In this document: positions 58,347-64,000 of the stretch, one piece after another
Numbering within the stretch: the first letter of the stretch is position 1
How the letters are laid out: each line of letters begins with the position of its first letter
From: Klebsormidium nitens
Taxonomy: Eukaryota > Streptophyta > Klebsormidiophyceae > Klebsormidiales > Klebsormidiaceae
Reading direction: 5' to 3'
Length of the DNA stretch: 64,000 nucleotides
Assembly (NCBI GenBank): GCA_000708835.1
Contig: DF236989.1
Span: 124,001 to 188,000, forward strand
Notes under the pieces: model-generated
The model's input: only the letters and a program-made list of their open reading frames with translations
The model's database searches: none
What the model was told of the DNA's origin: nothing
Program-made: the position numbers and the translations under genes

Positions 58347-59601
58347 AACCAAGTCAAACTTTTATGCGAAGAACTAGAACAAAGCTACAACACCTTGGAA
58401 GAGGTAGACACTGAAAGCCCCCGCCGACGGCTCCTCAGCATTTGGCCTTGTATCTGCAGAGACCAGCTCACATGAGAATCCACACAAGTGCGCCAGATTT
58501 TGTCCGAGACTCTAGAGCTGCAATGTTATACCAGCTGCCTCATTCGCAGAACTCCTATCTCGCGGTCAAGCAGTGCTCAGACTAGTCAGCTTGGGAACCG
58601 TCGATGTAGCCTGTAATAGCGTATCGAACGGCCACAAAGTTTGTTTCTTGCGTCGAGGGGCGTGCATCGGAAAGTCGACGTTTCCTGTTTCTCAAACTCC
58701 GAATACACATCTGCTGATCCTATTCTATGAGCGGAGAATGTAAACCACTGTGACGTACCGACGTACTTCCTCGCCCCAGAAGCATGACTTGAAGAAGAGC
58801 GACTCACTCTGCCCATCTAACTAGGTACCGGTAGCGTATGATGGACTTGGACCTTGTGTACTGACGCACACATATGCTGATCAACACTGCTAAGTGCGGG
58901 CTGCATCATGCACTACCTAGCTAGATATTCAATTTCGGCCGGCTATCCAGTCCCATCCCAACTAGTCTTATGAAGGAAAATGAGATGGAAAAGGGCGATC
59001 ATGAGGGCCAATTTCCAATCAGGGTCGCAAGTCACGATTGATGCAGTCCCCTTTCCTCCATGGAAGAGCCCTTCCGATATGTGAAGCCGCAATCAGATGG
59101 CAATGAGCTTGTGAATGCTGGCTTGCTGTCCGCTTTTGAAACGTTACAAATGAGTCAATCGTGTGATAGGTGTGCATGCACCGCAGAGAGCCTCGTTTTG
59201 AGATAGCTGAGTTGGAGAGGTCGTGGGTCATGCGCAAGAGAAAGGCATCGTAACCAGGATCAAGTACTGCAAAAGATTTTGAGTCTGCTTAATCCGTGAC
59301 TGCTAGTCTAGACCTACTTCAGAGGCAGTCGAGAAGCGTGGCATTGGGCAAGTCTTGAGGCACAGCAACAAGCCTTTGAAGTCTTGAAGGAGGCAATACA
59401 GACCGCTTCTATGCCACATTGATTGGCGGGCGGAATAAGTCAGAAGATCTGCTACTTGGGTTAGTGAGTCTCTCAGGGCGCCAGCGCTTAGAAGAGCAAT
59501 GCCACAAGGCGGCCGAAGATCAGGTTGCGCATAGGTATAGTATCTGCTTCTCTGAAGCGGGGCTGAAAGGGATCTACAGCCTAGCAACAGCGACAAGCAT
59601 C
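58347..59601. promoter_or_regulatory. divergent region between RPA43 and DRC11
   Basis: The two genes start head to head across about 1.25 kb. A minus-strand ORF (58586-58816) matches nothing known, and the RPA43 start could lie here if the tentative first exon is wrong. No TATA box is clear. Confidence 0.35.
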
Positions 59602-62600
59602 ATGGCAAACATGTAAGCAATGAGCGCAAGTAATCCCCCTGACCTCCAGCACCTTAGCTTTACCTTGCAGACGTTCTACAGAGGCAATGCTGTGAAGCCT
59701 AAAGCTTCGGATGGGCAGCAAACGTTGAAAGCTTGCTGAATGGGAGTTCCACCCACTGGAGAGCTCAGCTAGACTTGCACAACCAACAGTCTGACTACTG
59801 GCACCATGTATATTTCACCTGATCAACAGTCCCCATCAGCATGTTTTTCGATTCATTGTCGTGTGTCTCACAAGCTTTTAGCAAATTGAAGCTGACTCCA
59901 AGTCTTAAGCCTCTGGCTTTGTGATCGCCGCAAATCAGGGCATAACCACCAACCGCTTACTGCTGACGTCATTCTGACCTGTGTTCAGCACGTTCGACCT
60001 GCAATGGCGGGAGGCCATGACGGACCTGCTGGAGCAACTAGAGGCGGAGGCTCCGGAGGACCCCGCTCTGGCCCCGCAGGTAAAGTCACCATCTGCGCTA
60101 CTTCTTTCCGACCCTGCTCTTATCTCGTCAAAGCGGGTTGTTTTATGGGGCCCCTCTTTCTTGCAATCAAGGGTACGAGTTCGATGAAAGGTCGTTTGAA
60201 GAAGGTTTGTTGACGGATGCATGAACATGTAGATGCTGAATTTTGACCTCCTTTGACGTTCAATGAGCTTAGATGCACGCCTTTTCCACAGGAGCAGCCA
60301 GCTTGAAACAGTTGCTTGAAGTTTGGACATGGTAATGGGCAGTCATTGGCATGCCAGCTCGTTACATCCTCGTCAAAGTCCCCTATGGACTTGCCGCTGT
60401 GTGGTTACGGTCAATACGGGCTTAACTGGATCGAGGATGCGTGCAGCAATCCCGCCAAAGACAGAAACTCTGTTCCGTACCCTGCAATTATATCTGTTGA
60501 AGAGCTCGGACTCGATGCTTTGTGCGAGTGGCAGCAAGGAAGGACCGCTCGTGCAATAGTAAATACACACGATGCGCAGAGCAAGGAAGTACGAAGTTAG
60601 GAAGAATGTGGAGAACGATTTTGGGTCAGAAGGCATTAGCGCCCTGACGGATACTGGGAGCAGGGTATCAGCAAATCACGTCGAGACTCACTAAAAGTAA
60701 AGTGAGCCGGCAATCAAGAAACCACTTATGGGCCGCTGTTACAGAAAAAACAGTCAATCTGACGCAGATGGATAACGATGATCGATTGCCTGCACAGCGG
60801 CGTGGGCAGTTTTACTTTCTGGACGATAAGAAGACAGTGTAGAGACGGTCGACATGCCTCAGCTGCTGATGGAATTGGGCTGTTGAGAAGCTTGAGGGAG
60901 GACAGAAGAAAAGACGCAGGAAGGGACGGATAGAGCAACAATGAAACGGGGCAGGGGGAGAAAAGATTTTGGACGGCGAAGGAACAGCAGGGGAAGGAAA
61001 AGAACGACTTCACAATATCAAATATAGGATGAAACGGAGTTTCTTGATTAGAAAGGAAACGTCGTTGTCTGACTGGCAAATTGCAATGCAAAAGCTCAAT
61101 TCGTGTCCTGTTGTAACGCTGGCCTCTCCCTTCCCCGCAGACGCTCACCGACTACGCGTGCATGTACATCAAGTACTTGCAGATCTACAACAAGCTGGAG
61201 GAGTCGTACGACCAGGTAACGAGCACACATGTTGTTCCTTGCTCGCGCAAGTCCCCATGATTTTTGTCTAGATGCTTGAATGCATTTTCGCATATGGTTA
61301 TGAAGTTCTGAGGCGCTGCCCAAAATCTTCCGAACACACTCGTAGACAATTCTTTGGTTCGTATTTTAACCTTTGGTCCTAGACTCTGTCCAAACTTACG
61401 ATTTGTTGAAGGCGATTGTGACCCCGGAGTCAGGCTTTTTGGTTCCGCAGATGGTGCATCCCCAGAAAAGGCTGGACCTGAAGAAAGCGCTGGAGGCGTG
61501 CATCGGGCGGCTACTGGAGGTGAAAGCGGTACGTTCCAGACGGACCCCTATCTTGCCAACGCATCCAAACCGTTGAGAACTTCACACAGCATAACGAAAA
61601 GACAAAACGACGGCACCCTTTGAGCTAGAGTGAGTGGAAGACGTGGGGTGTGTGACTCAGCGACTGGTTGGTAACTCCAGGAGAAGACTGTTGCTCGTTC
61701 TAATCGAGCCTGTCGAAATGTTTACGTTGACAGCCACTTCTTTAGGATCGTTAGCGCGTTTGTCAAGTCGGACCTTCGCCCAAACGCTGTCGTGATACCA
61801 AAGGCGACCAATGAGAGAAAGAACGAAACTATTATCATCTCCAATCTTACAACTCCCAAAATGGTTGTGCTAAAGGAACGACCTTGAAGCTCAGACTTCG
61901 GTCCATACAGTCCTAGAATTTGAAAACGTACATATCGAAGAAAACCTTCAACGCGAAAACCTAGAATTCGCCCCTTCTTCGCCCAGTGGCTGGTGACACT
62001 GAACGACGGACGCGACGTGGTCAATCTGGACGACACCCTGGTGGACCTGAAGCTGGGTCCGGACGTCCTGGAGGTCCGGGTGCCCCGGTACTACCGGAAC
62101 GACCGGGCAGTAGAACTGGAGAGCCGCCAGCAATTCTTGGTGAGGGCACTGGTTTCAAAATTTTAATTTGAGGGTTAGGCGCTCCTGCTAAGGTGTCCCC
62201 TGATGAGGGCAGCGGTTTAAAGCTTTTGGGTTAGGAGCGTTGAACGCTCCGGGTACCTGAGAGTTCCCCGGTAGTACCGGAACGACCGGGCGGCTGAAGT
62301 GGAGAATCGGCAGCACTTCCTGATGAGGGCAGCGGTTACAACTTTTCAATTTGAAGCTTGGTTCGGGCTCTTCCGATATTCCGAAACAGTGGATCTGGAG
62401 AGCTGGCAGCATTCCTGGTAAGGGCGCTTTTGCGTTGGAACTTCAAAAAGGAGTCCGGGGTGGACAATTTGGAAGCCTCACGGGTGCTGGAATCTGTACG
62501 AGCGGTTGGACTAGAAAACGCAGAGACCTTTTCAATCTCTCGAGTATCCCTGTCTTCTTGCTTTCAACTAAAGACTCTGAAGAGGCCATATGATCCTTGT

Positions 62601-64000
62601 TCCTTTGTCTCGGGGGTCGAAAAGACCTTTTCTTTCAACGTGAAGCGCCTCGTTCACACAGACTCACACCAATGATTTAGGGCTTCCAACTTTTGCATTA
62701 TTGAAACCCAGTCCTCCTTCCCTGGCCTCTGGGTTCTTTCTGCCAGTTCTCCTTGTGTCTGTTCTTTCCCCTGAATATTTCTCTTCTTGCAGCTCGCGCT
62801 GATGGAGAAGTACGAGCGGCCGGCGACAGCCGATGACGCGGCCGCCACCGCGGCCGTCCCCGAACCCTCGGCCATGTCGCAGGAGGAGGCTATCGCAATC
62901 CTGCAGGTAAGATGCTGCCAAGTGTCACCGCGCTCGTTGCTCTGGCGCCATCCCTACCTTCCCTCGCAAGAAACTTCTCGTCTCAATTTAAGACGGCTGC
63001 AGATTGTGTCGTAGCTGTGCCAGGCTTGTCTCCTTTGCTTCATCGTGAATTACTTCATGTATCTGGGTAAAACGAGTTTTCTTCTGAACCAGAAGTGCTG
63101 AGACAAACCCTCGAAATGGCCAGGCGAACGAGCGCGGCCGCCAGGCGCGCGCGCGCGTGAAGGCGCTTCTGGGCGCGCGCGCACAGCAGGAGGAGGACCT
63201 GCGGCGGCAGCGCATGGGCGGCGACAATATGAGCGCGGAGACCGCGGCCATCAAGATGCAGGCGGCCGCGCGCGGCTTCCTCGCGAAGCGGCGCGCGCGG
63301 CGGATGGTGAACGAAGAGCTGGTCTTCATAGGTGGGAAGACTTTCCTGTGTCGTCTCTTCTCTTCCTTGATTTCTATCGCCTTCTCCTGTGCTTCTTCCG
63401 GTTGCTTTCGCTATCTGATCGAAGGAACGCGCCGAGCGGACGGCGGAACAGGGATTCTCTTTCAGCGGAGCACGACTCTAACCCTTGGTCGTTTTTCTTT
63501 GTCTCTAATCTCCTTCTGTTGTACGGTATTCGCCCGTTCGTCCTATACATGTGGCCCAACCAAGGCCAACTGCTCTCAAGTCAGTGACGTAGCACCGAGA
63601 GCATTCTCCCCTCGAGTCGTTTGTTTTTCTGAAATGCTCCCGCGTTAAAAGCTGTTGCCCTTTTACCCCGACGGATGACATTACGTTTCGGGGACAACAC
63701 CTGGAAGTCAGAGACAGCAGCTATTACGGCGGATTGTGTAGAACCTTCAAGAATTCCATCGAGGCCCCCTATGAAACTGCTCACAGTCCTATAACTAAGT
63801 GGCACAACTACTAGGTATGATAAAGACAGTCTTTCGAAAACTTAAAGAATGGACGCGCTTCGAAACCCTGCCCCCCCTAACCCCCTGACGTAACCCCACC
63901 CTACCTAAACGATAGGTTTATGAGATCCCTCTTGCCCTGTCTTTACATACAGGGATGAAGCCACCCGCGCGCGAGTCCGCGCGCGATCCCGTCCTGCGCG
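59602..64000 (+). CDS. DRC11: dynein regulatory complex subunit 11 (IQCA1/FAP82-like), 3' partial
   Basis: DRC11 is an axonemal nexin-dynein regulatory complex subunit, with IQ motifs followed by an AAA domain. Exons in the window: 59602-59612, 59989-60079, 61141-61215, 61451-61528, 61987-62139, 62793-62906, 63124-63331, 63953 to the edge; about 259 aa, phases agree. The N-terminus reads MANITFDLQWREAMTDLLEQ. Family blocks follow: TLTDYACMYIKYLQIYNKLE, YDQMVHPQKRLDLKKALEAC, GRLLEVKAWLV, LKLGPDVLEVRVPRYYRNDR. Two IQ-like motifs follow: AILQANERGRQARARV and AAIKMQAAARGFLAKRRARR. The AAA part must lie beyond the window. The very short first exon (11 bases) is chosen because its phase fits and its ATG is the only good one. 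Confidence 0.9.
62085..62425 (+). repeat. donor-side copies of the YYRNDRAVELESRQQFL exon (DRC11)
   Basis: The exon end and donor (62088-62146) recur at 62268-62330 (taccggaacgaccgggcgg; donor lost, gatgaggg) and 62378-62425 (ggatctggagagctggcagc; gtaaggg kept). The shared tail g-gagggca(c/g)(t/c)ggtt occurs at 62141, 62205 and 62325. Confidence 0.85.

Overview
The window is nuclear DNA of a photosynthetic eukaryote. Its genes have many introns with GT-AG boundaries and intact reading phase. I infer a streptophyte green alga, possibly Klebsormidium-like, at low to moderate confidence. The plant-like genes are a plant-type 6-phosphogluconate dehydrogenase ending in SKI, a plant-type pirin and a PA-domain signal-peptide-peptidase-like protease. 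The same window also carries a centriole-type PLK4 kinase and the flagellar protein DRC11, which points to a plant-lineage organism that still makes flagella.

Layout: SPPL protease (+, 270-7835, 5' end not found); about 2.7 kb with no recognised gene; a weak minus-strand ORF (10501-11040); 6PGDH (+, 11373-15723, 8 exons); eIF3j (-, 16725-19893, first exon not found); a small secreted EGF-like protein (+, 22892-26163); PLK4-like kinase (-, 28067-35763, 11 exons, 1453 aa); pirin (+, 37193-40053, with TATA box); a cobyrinate a,c-diamide synthase fused to a BtuF-like corrinoid-binding domain (-, 41169-53035, 13 exons, 1136 aa); RNA polymerase I subunit RPA43 (-, 54393-58346); DRC11/IQCA1 (+, 59602 to beyond the end).

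Two things stand out. First, the CobB-BtuF fusion joins two bacterial B12-related modules in one spliced eukaryotic reading frame through an Ala-rich linker, and every exon junction keeps phase. Second, many introns begin or end with tandem, decaying copies of the adjoining exon edge together with its splice site. Up to six donor copies (SPPL) or four to five acceptor copies (CobB-BtuF, EGF gene) occur. The pattern recurs in at least four genes on both strands and looks like a genome-wide process that enlarges introns by duplicating exon/intron junctions.

The genes are not an operon and serve different processes: intramembrane proteolysis, pentose phosphate pathway, translation initiation, centriole duplication, rRNA transcription, flagellar motility and corrinoid chemistry. 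Exon coordinates come from hand-reading splice sites and protein-family similarity recalled from knowledge. No alignment or transcript was available.
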